From Posidonia oceanica (lineage: Eukaryota; Streptophyta; Magnoliopsida; Alismatales; Posidoniaceae): a DNA stretch of 64,000 nt. The translations under genes and the position numbers were made by a program. This document shows, one piece after another, positions 22,128 through 33,590 of this stretch. The DNA lies in contig JAZBRS010000020.1 in the NCBI GenBank assembly GCA_037176725.1, forward strand, positions 83,646,001-83,710,000. The letters run 5' to 3'. The notes beneath the pieces are model-generated. The model made no database searches and was not told the DNA's origin. It worked only from the letters and a program-made list of their open reading frames with translations. How positions within the stretch are numbered: the first letter of the stretch is position 1; each line of letters begins with the position of its first letter.

Positions 22128-23323
22128 AAATGGTATGGAAATATTCCTCTAAAATACATTCTTCCTAATCTCTTTTCTATTGTTAGGAATAAAAACATAT
22201 CCCTTGCAAAAGTCTCAAGCATTCCCACTCATAGGAGGAATACTCTTTCACCCGAACTTAAATGCACAATCCCCCTCTCTTTTAGCTCTAAATGCCATCA
22301 TTGATTCCTTTATTCGATCAAACACTGAAGATATTCTTCATTGAACTCCTTCTAGTAAGGTGTTTACCATTAGTAGTTGTTATCAAACATTGAATGATGG
22401 GGGTTTAAGGTCCAAATACAAAACTGCCATTTGGAAAGCACATTCACCTCTTAAAATCAAGATTTTTGCATGATTGACATTACATGAGAAAATACTTACC
22501 AAAAACAATTTAGCCAGAAGAAGGTGGGAAGGCCCCAGGAATGTGTACTGTGTGGACTTCATGAGGAGTCATATGCTCACCTTTTCTTCCATTACCCTTT
22601 TTCTCAATCAATTTGGCATATTTTTGTTGACAGAAGTAGAATTTTATATAATGTTCATAGCCTATCTCAAATTTTCTCATTGAGATCGACATGTAAACTG
22701 GACATCAATAAAGCAATATGAAACTCACTTGTTCTTGCTATTGTGTTTAGAAATATAAGACATGACTCTAGTCATGTATTTTAGATGATTATCTCATTTA
22801 TATCCTTTTGGTCAGATAACCTAGGTGCACTTAGTGGACCTGGACGTGCAAATTCCTCAAATTCAATCAATATTCGAAGCTTTCAAGCTCTCTGGGAAGC
22901 TAACACAGTAAACCCCTCGACTGATCGTTCTCAGGTTGAAGAAAACAATGGATTAACTGCCATTGGTCCTGCCCAAGCCAAGGCTATGGCAGAACTACAA
23001 GCTTTCAACATGGATGATGACATTGGCTGGGTTAATGTATGGAGACTAGAGGAGGAAGAAAGAGATGCAAACAATCCTTAGCTGCACTATTTTCCTGGCC
23101 ATCTATCTTTCGGTTTATTGGTCCTAGCTTTATCTACCTTTCAATTTCAGGGAACTTTTATGAACCGATTTTGTCTCCTTAAAGCTTCTTCTGAAGTTAT
23201 TTGGATTAGTTCATTTTATTCTGTTAAAACTTTAAACATATGTACTCATCTAGCTTGGTGGTAGTCTTCGTAGCTAAGCTTCTATTATAGTATTACTACC
23301 ATTTTCCAAAAAAAAAAAAAAAA
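22128..23323 (+). pseudogene. LINE C-terminal region and poly(A) tail
   Basis: Directly after the AAATG duplication the LINE frame resumes: KWYGNIPLKYILPNLFSIVR and RNKNISLAKVSSIPTHRR. Later pieces are IWKAHSPLKIKIFA, HEKILTKNNLARRRWEGP and the cysteine/histidine region CVLCGLHEESYAHLFFHYPF, typical of the zf-RVT segment. The last frame (22785-23081) ends WVNVWRLEEEERDANNP. The tail ends in 16 A residues at 23308-23323. Confidence 0.85.
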
Positions 23324-23889
23324 CTTCTTCTTGCATTGAGACCACTAATATTTGATACCTTGTTGGGACTCTGCATCAGCGCAAACACCTGGTTGTAGCG
23401 CTGCACCAACGACCAATGACATTGGGAACAACTCTGCAGAGAGTGAAGTTTCAACAAGTTGGAAATGTTACCGCCAGGAATTCTAACTCTCTGTATTTTG
23501 CTCCCATGGAATTCCACCTTCTAGAGAAATCCAAACTCAGTACTTATTATTTCTTCCCATTCCTGGACAAACTAAGATATTTTAAATACTGAACAAGGAG
23601 TACATTATTGTTTCACCCAACTCCTCTTAATTACTGTAGACCAAACAGAGCTATAACAAGAAGAGTCCAGGAACAAAAAAATCAGAGGGAGTGGAAGAGG
23701 AGAGAAAGCACAAGTCAAGTGGCTTCTGCCTTATGGTTTGGGATAGTATCTTATGGATTTCTAACTCATTAATCACTTATATTGCTACTTACTATCCAAC
23801 ACAATCATCAGAACTAATTCAACAAATTCCACGTGCAGTTCTGAAATGACGTATTCATAGACTACAAATTTTTTGCCCACAAAGATCAT
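23324..23889. other. Intergenic between LINE tail and kinesin 3' end
   Basis: I see no gene here. It would include the 3' untranslated region of the kinesin gene on the minus strand. Confidence 0.5.
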
Positions 23890-26800
23890 CTATCTCCTCT
23901 CAAAAAGACCAATGAGGATTTTTCTCATTGATAAAAGTGGACACTGGAAAAGGAAACTTATAGCATCCAGGACATTGCACAAGTTGTTAGGTTTGCCGGT
24001 TTTCAGATTCCTTGGATCAGTAGCAAATGCCAATTCAGCCTTCAGTATATTGTTCTCTAACCTAAGCTGCAACTGTGACATCCATCCCATTTATTTACTT
24101 CATTACAAGGAAGCAAAGTTGAGAGGTAAATCTTACCTTGTGTAAGTCACCTTGCAGCTCTTTCACAGCATGTTGCAATGAAGAAATTATTCTGCTTGCA
24201 ACATCTTCATAAGCTGACTGAAAGTCATCAGCTGAAACAGGATCAAACAGAATTCCTTCCAAAATCAACAGTTCCTCCAACAAGTCAACGTCTTCCATGC
24301 TTATATTCTGTCGTAACTGTCCATACAAAGCTTTTGGGTGAATAAAAATGAATCTTTTTCCAGCCAAATATCAGATTGTACAACTTCAAGGTGATTTTTC
24401 AAAGACCTTTTCCAGGATTTTGTCAGATGAACTATTTCGTTTTGCAAACAGAGTGGCATGGTTCTCTTCATCCATTATCACGCCTTGCTTCTGGTCGTCA
24501 ATTAGTACACTCATATTGACTAGTGATAGTGCCTTTAGAAGCTTGGATCTGCAAAACTATTGATAATCAGAATTTGTTGAAGATTTTGAAATGAGGGAGT
24601 ATCTTCCATCTGGCAAACGTGCGTAGTGCCAAAACGGTGAGTGGAGAAGCTCTCTGATGCATTCGAAAAGCTAGGAGAGCAGCAACATAACAGAGCACAA
24701 CGTGAGTTACCACCCAGCGATGAAGATAAATGACTCAGTTATTCATATAATAATCCAAGCATGAATTATATTTGGGACAATCATCAGGAGAGTACCTAAC
24801 CAGTGCATCTTGCAGAATGCATGTCAGCTTTGAGTCATGATAGGGTATGTGGTTTGCTTTGCCTGCAAGTATTGGTAGCATTTTAAATATTGATATGCTG
24901 CTCTATGAGAAAATGGTACCCATATATGTAACCACTCTGCAGCTTACCAGACATCAATGCATTAACCACATTTCCAAGAGCAGAAAGGGACTTGTTGATG
25001 GTCTTTGCCTCTTCAAGTACTCTTCCTTCAGCTCCAGTTTTCTCAACTTTTTCAGAACCGGCCAAGTCCACAAGAACCAGCTTACCATTCTTCATTCTGT
25101 TAATTTTATCAAAAGAGTTACTTATTGGTACCTAAACTTTGTCGTCAATTATGTCGATAACATAATGTTGTAGTTCAATCTTTAAGAAGCCTCAAATAGA
25201 CAATCACTATCCAGAAGCAGTTGTCAAGAGTCAAATGAGTTGGACCAGTCATGTTATGCTTCAATAATTGCCATTTGTAAATTCTAATTCTAATACTAAA
25301 ACATAAATGAACAGCATCAACCAAGAGTATTATGAAGGAATTGCAGGCATGCATGTAAATAAAGGTAAAAATCCAGTTACTGCCAGTGTAGAACAACTTT
25401 TGAATCTAGTGCTTTGATGCCAATTCTATTCAATTTAGATTCTTTTATTCTTTAAAGAAGTTGCACAAGGGAAAACAATATGCATAATGATGTTACACTA
25501 TCATTAGCTGTCACTATGAGCTTACAACTAGAATTAGTTAGGGCTGCATTAATGGTGAAAGTAGATAATAACAATAAATGGAAAAAGAAAATTCAATTTT
25601 AAGGCCTATGATACTTTCACCTTGGCCCTCTTATGGAAGGACACTTCTACTTGTAGCAGAAACTCCCAGCCTTGAATTAAAAAGCACAGAATGCATATCT
25701 ATTTAAAAAAACAACTAAAAACTACCTTCCATTCTTTAGAGACTCCTTCTGAACTGAAAATATATAAGGCAATGGCTTCAGCTGCTTGACATATTCATCT
25801 CTAATTATGTTACAGAAAAAGGAGGATTCACAATAACATTTGACAGAATGAACAGTCAGCAGCAATACAGACATTCATGATCCTCTTAGACTCAAATGAC
25901 AATCAAATGGAAAAGGATACCTGTTTCTCCAATTGTTCTGTTAGAAATTCCACGCTGCACATGATGTTAGAAATTAGGTAGATGAAAACTGGTTTAAGTA
26001 TGACTTGTACTAAAAGATTTGTCTTACTACCAAGCAACTCAAAGCTTCTGTAGTGTCCAAGATAGGGATCTAAAATGAGGAAAAACATCTTGGTGTTAGG
26101 ACAAAGAAGGCATTATGCTAGAAATTGAAAGGTGATATACGTATGCTTGTGAACCTCCCACCTCTGTGACCCCTGATAGGAATATCCCTTGCATCTTACC
26201 TTCCTTAATTTGCAGATTGTCTTTTGTTAAATCAAGAAGATCTCTGAAATAAGCATGCCAACTCTTAGTTGGATTTTCTCCTCATAGAATAAGCATGTAT
26301 TGTTATTTCACAAACTTTAGCAATTTTTTCCTTGCATTGCCAAATCATAAGAGATTCACATTTGTGCTTGAGAAAGAAGCATTACAAAGTACAGCTTCCT
26401 AGAATCTACGAACCTTACTTTCTCCATATGTATCTCCACCTAAAATGCGAGGAAGATAAGTTGCAGCAGCTTTATACAAAAAAAAAAGGATAAGCACATA
26501 GGTGTCATTGCATCTGTTACCATTGACAACATGACCGTATATAAATCCATTTCACCAGTAGATGTGATAGAGCTGAAGCGCCTGTCTATAACTCAGGGAA
26601 GTAACCCCTTTTTATTCTCTTGACAGCTGGAAATATCAGAACCCTGTTTATAGGAGAATGAGAAAGAAATTTAAGCAAAAAGAGTAAAAGTTGAGCTGCA
26701 TCAAGATTGTAACATCTAGGCTAATACAAAAAAATATGCGAGACCATTATCATTGCTGATGTTAAGTATTTTACCTACTTTGAGTCAGTAAAGAGAGAAG

Positions 26801-27764
26801 AATAAAATAATTTGATCACCTTACCTCCATTGTATACGTCTTTCCAGCTCCAGTCTGTTTCAAATACAGGATTTAAAGGTGATACTTATCAGTATTCGTA
26901 TGGTCTGAAAAACAAATCATAAAATATAAAATAACTAAACAAAAAACTGGTAAAACCCATGACAATATTCTCTTTGAAATACAAATGAATGGAAAAGGCT
27001 AACATTCTACCAGGTGTAAATTCTAAAATTATATATTTTCTGAGTACATTGAACTATTGAAGATGTATCCGTATTCCTAGGCTTTAGCAATTCATCAAGG
27101 AACCAAAAGACCAACGCTGGAAAACAAGAATTAAACACCAATAATAACAACAAACTCACCTGCCCGTAGGTAATGATCGTTCCATTTATCAAATTGATAG
27201 TATCTGTTTAAGATAAGGGGCCCTTCAAATAACTCCAAAAAACACACACGGTTATAATCAAGGAAACACAACAAGCAACAGCTCTGCACAATGACATGTT
27301 CTACCAACAGCAATCGAGCCAAAAAAGAAAAAGATAAGAACTTGACACAAAACCTTCGACAATAGGCCTCGCGAGAAACTCATACACGTTTTCCTGCTCC
27401 GAATCCTGGTAGAAACCCTATCGAAACGACTCGTGGTGATCTATCGAAACACATGCTTTGCGTCCAAATCCTGGTTTTGTCTTGTGATGATTTCTCCGAT
27501 CTTGACCTAACGATCGTTATGTTTCACGTTGTTGTTGTTGTTGTTTCTGCTTATGAAATTAGGCTGAGAAGGAGGATGAGTTGGCGTTTTGCGTCAAGTC
27601 GCTGGACCATGAGTCGTTTCTATTCGAGGTCTTCTCGATTTTGAGTTGACGCAAAACGCTAACTCATCCTCCTTCTCAGCCTAATTTCAAAGCATGTCTT
27701 CCCTCTGTCTGCTTTCGGTTGGACTCAGCGGCCGGAACCGCACGCAGACCCTGACATTCGACAT
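23890..27764 (-). pseudogene. KIN1: KIN-1-type kinesin gene, decayed
   Basis: Minus-strand exons spell a kinesin motor. Exon 1 (ATG at 27764) gives MSNVRVCVRFRPLSP. Further exons: about 27425-27354 (EQENVYEFLARPIVE), 27203-27160 (NGTIITYGQ), 26854-26825 (TGAGKTYTME, the P-loop), 26643-26521, 26439-26414, 26243-26162 (RDLLDLTKDNLQIKE), 26069-26031, 25954-25921, 25800-25726, 25096-24948 ([17 protein letters not shown]), 24862-24801, about 24722-24600, 24298-24137 (EDVDLLEELLILEGI) and 24072-23890. The short C-terminal tail matches the plant kinesin-1 orthologue (Arabidopsis AtKIN-1, At3g63480). Defects: TGA for Arg at 26595-26593 and 25780-25778, one-base deletions near 27410 and 25765, and changes in PYRDSKLTR to PYHDSKLTC. 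Splice sites are otherwise well kept, so decay may be fairly recent. Confidence 0.8.
27554..27689. repeat. 44-bp inverted repeat within the kinesin 5' coding region
   Basis: Arms at 27554-27597 and 27646-27689 are complementary at 43 of 44 positions, with a 48-nt spacer. On the plus strand the left arm plus spacer read EDELAFCV then KSLDHESFLFE, a kinesin segment, although the gene lies on the minus strand. The right arm gives EDELAFCV in the correct minus orientation. The exon has therefore been duplicated or flipped in inverted orientation. Confidence 0.85.
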
Positions 27765-28200
27765 TTCTGAGAAAAAACAGATCGAGATTGGTAGTCTTAC
27801 TTCCACTGGCGAAAAATGGGCCTCGAAAAGCTTGAAATTATCGTTGAAGTGGAAGTTTTTTCTGTGTGATGGATGAAATCGCACCGCCTGTCGAAGCAGA
27901 GCGGATCTGGTGCTGAAGCACGAAGTTTCGAGCTCAGATTGGTGGTGATCTGCTTCCCGCGCGCCTTCTCTGCTGCTCTAAGTACTAGGGCTGGAAGGGA
28001 TGGGGGGGGGAGGAGGATGGCGGAAATAAGAGTGAACACGATTTGAATCTGGGAGGTATTTACAGGTTGGTGCCAGGGGCGAAAAAGGGGGAAACTTGTC
28101 TCAGACCCTCGTTGTTTTATGATTTGTCGTCTTACATGATTATTTGCACAAGCCAAAATTAACAATTCCAAGAAAAGAACATCAATATTTCTACGTAATT
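27765..28200 (-). promoter_or_regulatory. 5' flank of the kinesin gene
   Basis: This G+C-richer stretch upstream of the ATG (minus strand) would hold the promoter and 5' untranslated region. It has a run of G at about 28001-28010. No certain TATA box or start site could be placed. Confidence 0.3.
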
Positions 28201-29189
28201 CCTTGCTAGTAACCGAGGATCAAGTTGGTGCTGGTAACTAGACGTTAAATGAAATTAATCGATTTTGAGACGTAAAACAATATTATTTTTACTTAATATC
28301 ATTTTACGTCAGTTTTAGAACAACACTATCATCTTGAGTTTCAATCTTTACTTTAAGGAAACAATGGATAATATTGTGCATAATAACAAGTCAGGCTTGC
28401 ATCTCGAACACAAACTTGATCAGTTTCAGAATAATATCGTTTATGATTTGTTGATATTACCAAAGCAGTCGTCCTCCTTCCCTCGAAGTATCGATTTTCA
28501 ATCTCTAATGTAAATAAAAAATATTTTTCTATTTATAATCTTCCTCCAATTGGATTAATAGATTGTTTAATTGGAATGATAACAGAATATATAGGTTTCT
28601 AGAAGGAGTTCCAACAAGCATATACGTATAACATATCATAGAACCACCTTTTTTTCCTCTCTATGGTAATGAAAAGATCAAGGAATCTGTGAATACTGAT
28701 AAAAAAATAATTATTATTAAACAAGGTACCAACAAAATTTTCTTAATTATTGTGTCGATTATTTTGAGTAATATATCTAGAAACGTCTGATGATTCCTTT
28801 TTGCCACCGTTTCGAACACAACTACTACAAAATAAATAATTCTTATCCAATTAACTTTTCACTTGGCCATGAAACCCCGAACTTTGGATTTTGGATTGAC
28901 TCGACTCTTGAAGAAAGAAACATAAAATTCAAAAATCAATGGAAGTTAATGCTTACTTGATATTTTTGGTAGTAGATTTATAATAATAAAAAATTGCAAT
29001 TGTTGCAAAAGGTGCATAATAGCACATGAATGTTTATACTAGGTAAGGTTGGTAGAATGTTAAATCCATATTTCTCTCTATAACGAAAATTTTGAGTTTG
29101 GATTATATGTGTCTAATAAGATTGTCAAGAGTCAAAAGTCAAGAGCCATGAACTTTATGGACTTGATGGACGCAATGTGGTACTTAAAT
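28201..29189. other. Intergenic, AT-rich, with a small hairpin
   Basis: No gene is seen. GACGTAAAACAATATTA and TAATATCATTTTACGTC at 28269-28310 form an imperfect palindrome (15 of 17 pairs). Confidence 0.5.
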
Positions 29190-29488
29190 GGCACACTTTG
29201 CACTTCGCAAAGTTGATGTCACTTGGCAGCCAACGCGACCGCCTCATGGTAGTAATTCTAGTTTGATTTTGAATTTCAAATTCAAATTCAATTAGGATTG
29301 CTAATCAAGACTATTGTTTTAGGAAGATATTGATCATGATAAATCTAATCATTCATAAAGTTGGGAGATAATCATGTTATCTCGTCTATATAAGGAGAGA
29401 TAGATTCATAAGAAGGAAATTATTCATGTGGTTAGAGATATCAAAGTATGGCTCCTTACTTGGTTCTTCTGCACTCAATTGAGAGTAG
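29190..29488 (+). mobile_element. LTR-C copy 1, left part
   Basis: The run GATTTTGAATTTCAAATTC, AGGAAGATATTGATC, GAGATAATCATGTTATCTCG and AAGGAGAGATAG resembles 53410-53600. The copy is split by a MITE at 29489 and continues at 39609-39890. The element class is uncertain; an LTR is likely because of the TATATAAGGAGAG promoter-like site at about 29389. Confidence 0.45.
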
Positions 29489-30082
29489 GGTTATCATTGT
29501 ATTGGGTTAAACTCATTAATCTGTTTGGCTCAACTCGTTATTTTAGATTACGGATTTGAAAAATTAAACTCATTAGACCCATTAACCCATAACTCGTTAA
29601 CTCAAACACTTAATAGGCGAACATATAATCCAACCTGTTAACCCGTTAGAATAAGATTTTCTTTTAATAATTTTACAAAATTAAAGATAATTAAAACCTA
29701 TTTTCCTAATATTGTTGATTTAGTGTTTGGTATGTTTTATGTATGTGTTTTTCTCTATAAAAAAACGTAAAATTTTTATATTTTGTAGAGATTATTAATT
29801 ATGTATTATTAGTTATTTATTTGTGTTTTATTAGTTTTTACACTTTTAATGTTTAGAACATATTTACTTGGATGATTTGTACATATTTGAATATTATACG
29901 ATACATGTTTATATACAAGTTGATTTATTACAAGAATTTGTCATTTTATTATATATTGACCCGTTATCCCATTCATAACCCATTATTTAAATGAGTTGGG
30001 TTAAGTTACGAGTCAAGGGTTGGAAAAACAGATCATCACCTGACCTATAACCCATTATCTCAAAACAGGTTGGGTCACAGGT
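29489..30082 (+). mobile_element. MITE-like element, left part (right part 39565-39608)
   Basis: The start AGGGTTATCATTG and the far end CAACTCGACCTGTTGACACCCT (read in two overlapping phrases, CAACTCGACC and CCTGTTGACACCCT) are imperfect inverted ends. Between them are many AACCC(A/G)TTA and GGGTTAAG phrases typical of a plant MITE family whose ends read GGGTGTCAA. The element is interrupted by the LTR-B solo LTR. Its target-site duplication was not identified, so the call is tentative. Confidence 0.4.
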
Positions 30083-31159
30083 TGTAACACTCGTAAATTC
30101 GTTTGCCCTCTTGTTGGCTAGTTTAACGAATTTAGCAGGGATGGGTGTTACTGGCGACTTTCTAGCCAGATATTTAATCTGGAATTCTGGGACAGACATG
30201 TGTTGTTGCCATGTAGTTCTAGCTCATTCCCGTAGCGCGATGTCCTGTTTCAGTATTTTAGTGGTTGCTCGTTGATCTGGCGTCGCAGCTTAGATTTGGA
30301 GGTGGTGGTTGGTGTGCCTTGTCAACTAACCTCTACTGGCATGAGCCACATGGGCTGTAAGTAGCTGAGTGGTTGTGGTTTTGTGCCGCAATTGACTTCT
30401 CACTTCTTCCTTTCCTTTTCTTTTCTTTCTTTTCTCTTCTCTTTATTCTTCTTCTTTCTTCTCTTCTTCTCCTTTTGTTAGATTGAGAACGAGAGAGAGA
30501 GAGAGAGAGAGAGGGGAGACAGAGAAAGAAAGAGAGAGAGAGATGGGAGCAGTGAAGGAGATGCCGGCGCCGCAGTCAGGAGGAGAGGAGGAGGATCCAG
30601 AGCAGTCATGGAGTAGGAGGCATTGGTCGAGCATCGTCGTTGCACCGTCGTCGCGTCATCGATGCAAGGTACACGCCTCTTAGATCTCCTTCTTGGAGTC
30701 ATAGATGAATCATAGGGAGCATGATAGTGTAATTGAGGTGTTTATGTGCTTGGAGAATTTATGATGCATTTATGGAGGTTTAATGACATCGGGTGGTGGT
30801 TTACGGTTTTGATATATGAATGCTTTGTTTTGTGATTTCTTGACCCACATGCAATGAATTGAGTTGATTCTTATCCCAAATGATAAATCGTCTCTAGATC
30901 TTCATTTTGATATATTGCATATGATTTTGGGCTTGTGTGGTGTGATTTGTGCCATGGGATTTATTCTCAGATGAATAGTATTATGCATGCTTTACTTGTG
31001 GATTTCTTGCGATCTGTCCAACGGATCTTTGTATTTCTTGTCCCAAATCGTAGATCGTCTCGGGATCTTCGTTTGGGTATGTGGTTTGTATGTTTTGGTT
31101 GCTTGTGCAGAGACCGGTTGGCTTTTCCATTTCAGGCGACTTTTGGGTCGTCCTGTTTT

Positions 31160-31490
31160 GAGTTCTCTTTGTCGTCTGGTTCAGCATGTCGAATTATTTC
31201 GGTATGCCGATTTTTGAGTTCTCTATGTCGTCTGGTTCAGCATGTCGATTTATTTTGGTATGCCGATTTTTCCCAGATTTTGACATACCACACTATTTCG
31301 GTATGCCGAAGGTGTTCTGGGATGTGAGCTCAGGCACTAGATCGGTCGACCGACCCATTTCGGCATGCCGTGACAGCGAGCTGTTCGGTCGACCGAATAT
31401 TTTCAGTCTGCCGAACCAAACCCTGGGTGTGAGTCAGTTTGCTGGTTTGGTCGACCGATCTAGTTCGATCTGCCGAACCAGACCCCTGTC
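31160..31490. repeat. Palindrome array of LTR-B
   Basis: At least eight short palindromic motifs occur, such as TTTCGGTATGCCGA, TCGGTCGACCGA, TTTCGGCATGCCG and TTCGGTCGACCGAA. Motif type and position match the array of the chromovirus LTR, but the intervening sequence is different. Confidence 0.7.
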
Positions 31491-32199
31491 CCCTTTTGCC
31501 CTAAGTGTTGGGTTAGGTTTTGGGATAGTTTAATATGGTTAATTCCTAGATTACCCTTGTAGGTAATCATGGACATAAATGATTAGAATAATCATTAGAT
31601 TGATTATAGGGAATGCTTAAAATGAACTAGTAAGATTCCCTGGGAATTGTGGTTAGTATAAAAGATTATAGAACTTAGAGATACTAAGTTTTCCCTTAAA
31701 TGGTTTAGTTGGACTTTAGGGTTGATATTTAACCCTAGGTTTAGATGTGATTCAGTGTTTAGTGTTGGTGTTTGGTCTTGTAAGTCAAATGGGACATCGA
31801 GACCGTTGTTCTGCCTTTGACTTGGTTTTCCATGCAAGGTTTGGCACAACATTTTTCTGTGGTGCTTTGAGTTATGTTTTTAAAAGGAGTTTTTAAAAAG
31901 GAAAGATGGATAAGGTTTTGAAATGATATTTAAAGGATTTCGAAATGGTTTTCCAAAATAAGTTTTGGAAAGAAAATACATTAGTTTTGCAAAGGCTTTG
32001 GAAAGGATTTTGCCATGTCTGGGGAAAAGCCAAGATACCGAAGTGAGTGTCGTCTAGACCCGAGAATGTGGCTAAGGTACGTGGCTACATTCCTGGTGCG
32101 TCGGACATGTCACCTAGTGTTGACACCCCATCTTGGCAGGCTTGGATCCTTGGGGCCCTCCTGGTGATTGCTGGACTCAAACCTAACCCAAAACAAACC

Positions 32200-33590
32200 C
32201 TAATCCTCTTCTTTACCCTCCAAAATCAGCCTATCTTGACCTAAGCCTTTACCCCTCTTCCCAAGCTCAAAACCTAACCAAAACCCATAGGAAAACCCAC
32301 CAACACCCACTTAACAAGCCTACCCAAGAACCTAGAAATTTCCAAACCTAGACCATTCCCAAAAACCCTAGAGAACTTAGGTGAAACTCCCCTTTTTCTA
32401 CACCTTGAAACCCCTCCAAAACCTTCTTAGAATCAAACCAAAACTTCAGGACCAACACCTCAAACCCTAGACTACCCACTCACCAATTTTCACCTCATTC
32501 CAAGACCCTTAAGACCTTCTTTCATCCAAATTATCCTTTTCTCTCTCCAGGATTATCATTTTCTCTCTCCTCTCTCTCTCCTGATTATCATCCCTCTTTT
32601 CATCCCCTTTTTGCCCCTTTTCTGGCCTGGCTGTGGGCCCCCTTTATGCTTCTATCCTTCCTCTATCTTATTCCTATTTTTACTTTATTTTTAACACTTT
32701 CCCTAATTTTCAAAAAATCCTTTTCCTTCAACCTATCTCTTTTCCTTTTATCTCCCTCATTTTTCCATTTCTTTCCTCCTTCTCTTTTCCTCTTCTCTCT
32801 TTTGCAAAAATCCATAAAAACCCCTAAAAATCTGTAAAACCCCAAAACATAAAAGAAACAAATCAGAACCCTAAGAAAAACAATTAAAAAACATTAAACA
32901 AGCAATTAAAAACCTAAACTTAACTAAATCAAGCTAAAAAGAAAACCAAGCATGTAAGCTAAAAAATGCAAAACAAATCAAAAGAAAACACTGAAAAATC
33001 AAGAAAAAAACTAAAATGAAATCAAAACCCACCAAAAGTAAAAACCCCATCAGAAGAATTAAAAAACAAATCCTAAAAAGAAGAATCAAAAAACAAACAT
33101 TAAAACAAGTAATTAAAGAAGCAAAAGACTTAACCTAACAAACCTAAGAAAAAAAAAACAACAAATTAAAACTTAATTAAAAGGAAAAGAAAAAAAACAC
33201 ATTTAAAAGACTTAAAAACACCCCATCAAACCAGAGAAATCTAACTAAAAACTTCAAGAAAAATCAACAAATAAAAATCAAAGCATAACTTAAAAGACTT
33301 AAGAAAGAAAAAAAACCCTAAGAAGACTAAGACTTAAAAACCTAAAACCAATCCTGATTAATACGAAAATAAATCCTAAAAAATCCTAATCAATATCCTG
33401 AAATACTTAACAAGAAAAACACAATTAACAAAACAATTTAAAAGATTTAACAAACATTTAATCAAATGGAAAACAAACCAAGAGCAAAACAAAACCCTAA
33501 AACCCTAATCAAGCCCAAAACACACTAATTAACCTCAAAACAATCATCAAAAAACCTAGTTAAAATCCCAACTCACAACACAACCTTCCT
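32200..33590. repeat. G-poor, A/C-rich strand-asymmetric stretch
   Basis: Over about 1.4 kb the plus strand has very few G residues, made of phrases such as CCCTAA, AAAACC and TTAAAA. The minus strand is correspondingly C-poor. This is the 5' part of the Tat-like LTR. Confidence 0.7.

Larger units (their letters stand above)
4629..23323 (+). mobile_element. L1-type LINE, split by two nested LTR-element insertions
   Basis: The parts are 4629-6294, 10327-11488 and 22128-23323. Read together they give the order of a plant L1 ORF2: endonuclease, reverse transcriptase, C-terminal cysteine/histidine region, then a 3' tail ending in 16 A residues at 23308-23323. ORF1 is not recognisable upstream, so the copy is 5'-truncated. 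Stops and frameshifts occur throughout, so it is inactive. Its tail lies about 570 bp from the kinesin stop codon, in convergent orientation. I did not find a flanking target-site duplication. Confidence 0.85.

Noticed and set aside
23890..27764. Functional kinesin gene
   Set aside because: In-frame stops and frameshifts in conserved motor segments and an inverted exon segment; a functional call would need transcript evidence against the sequence shown.
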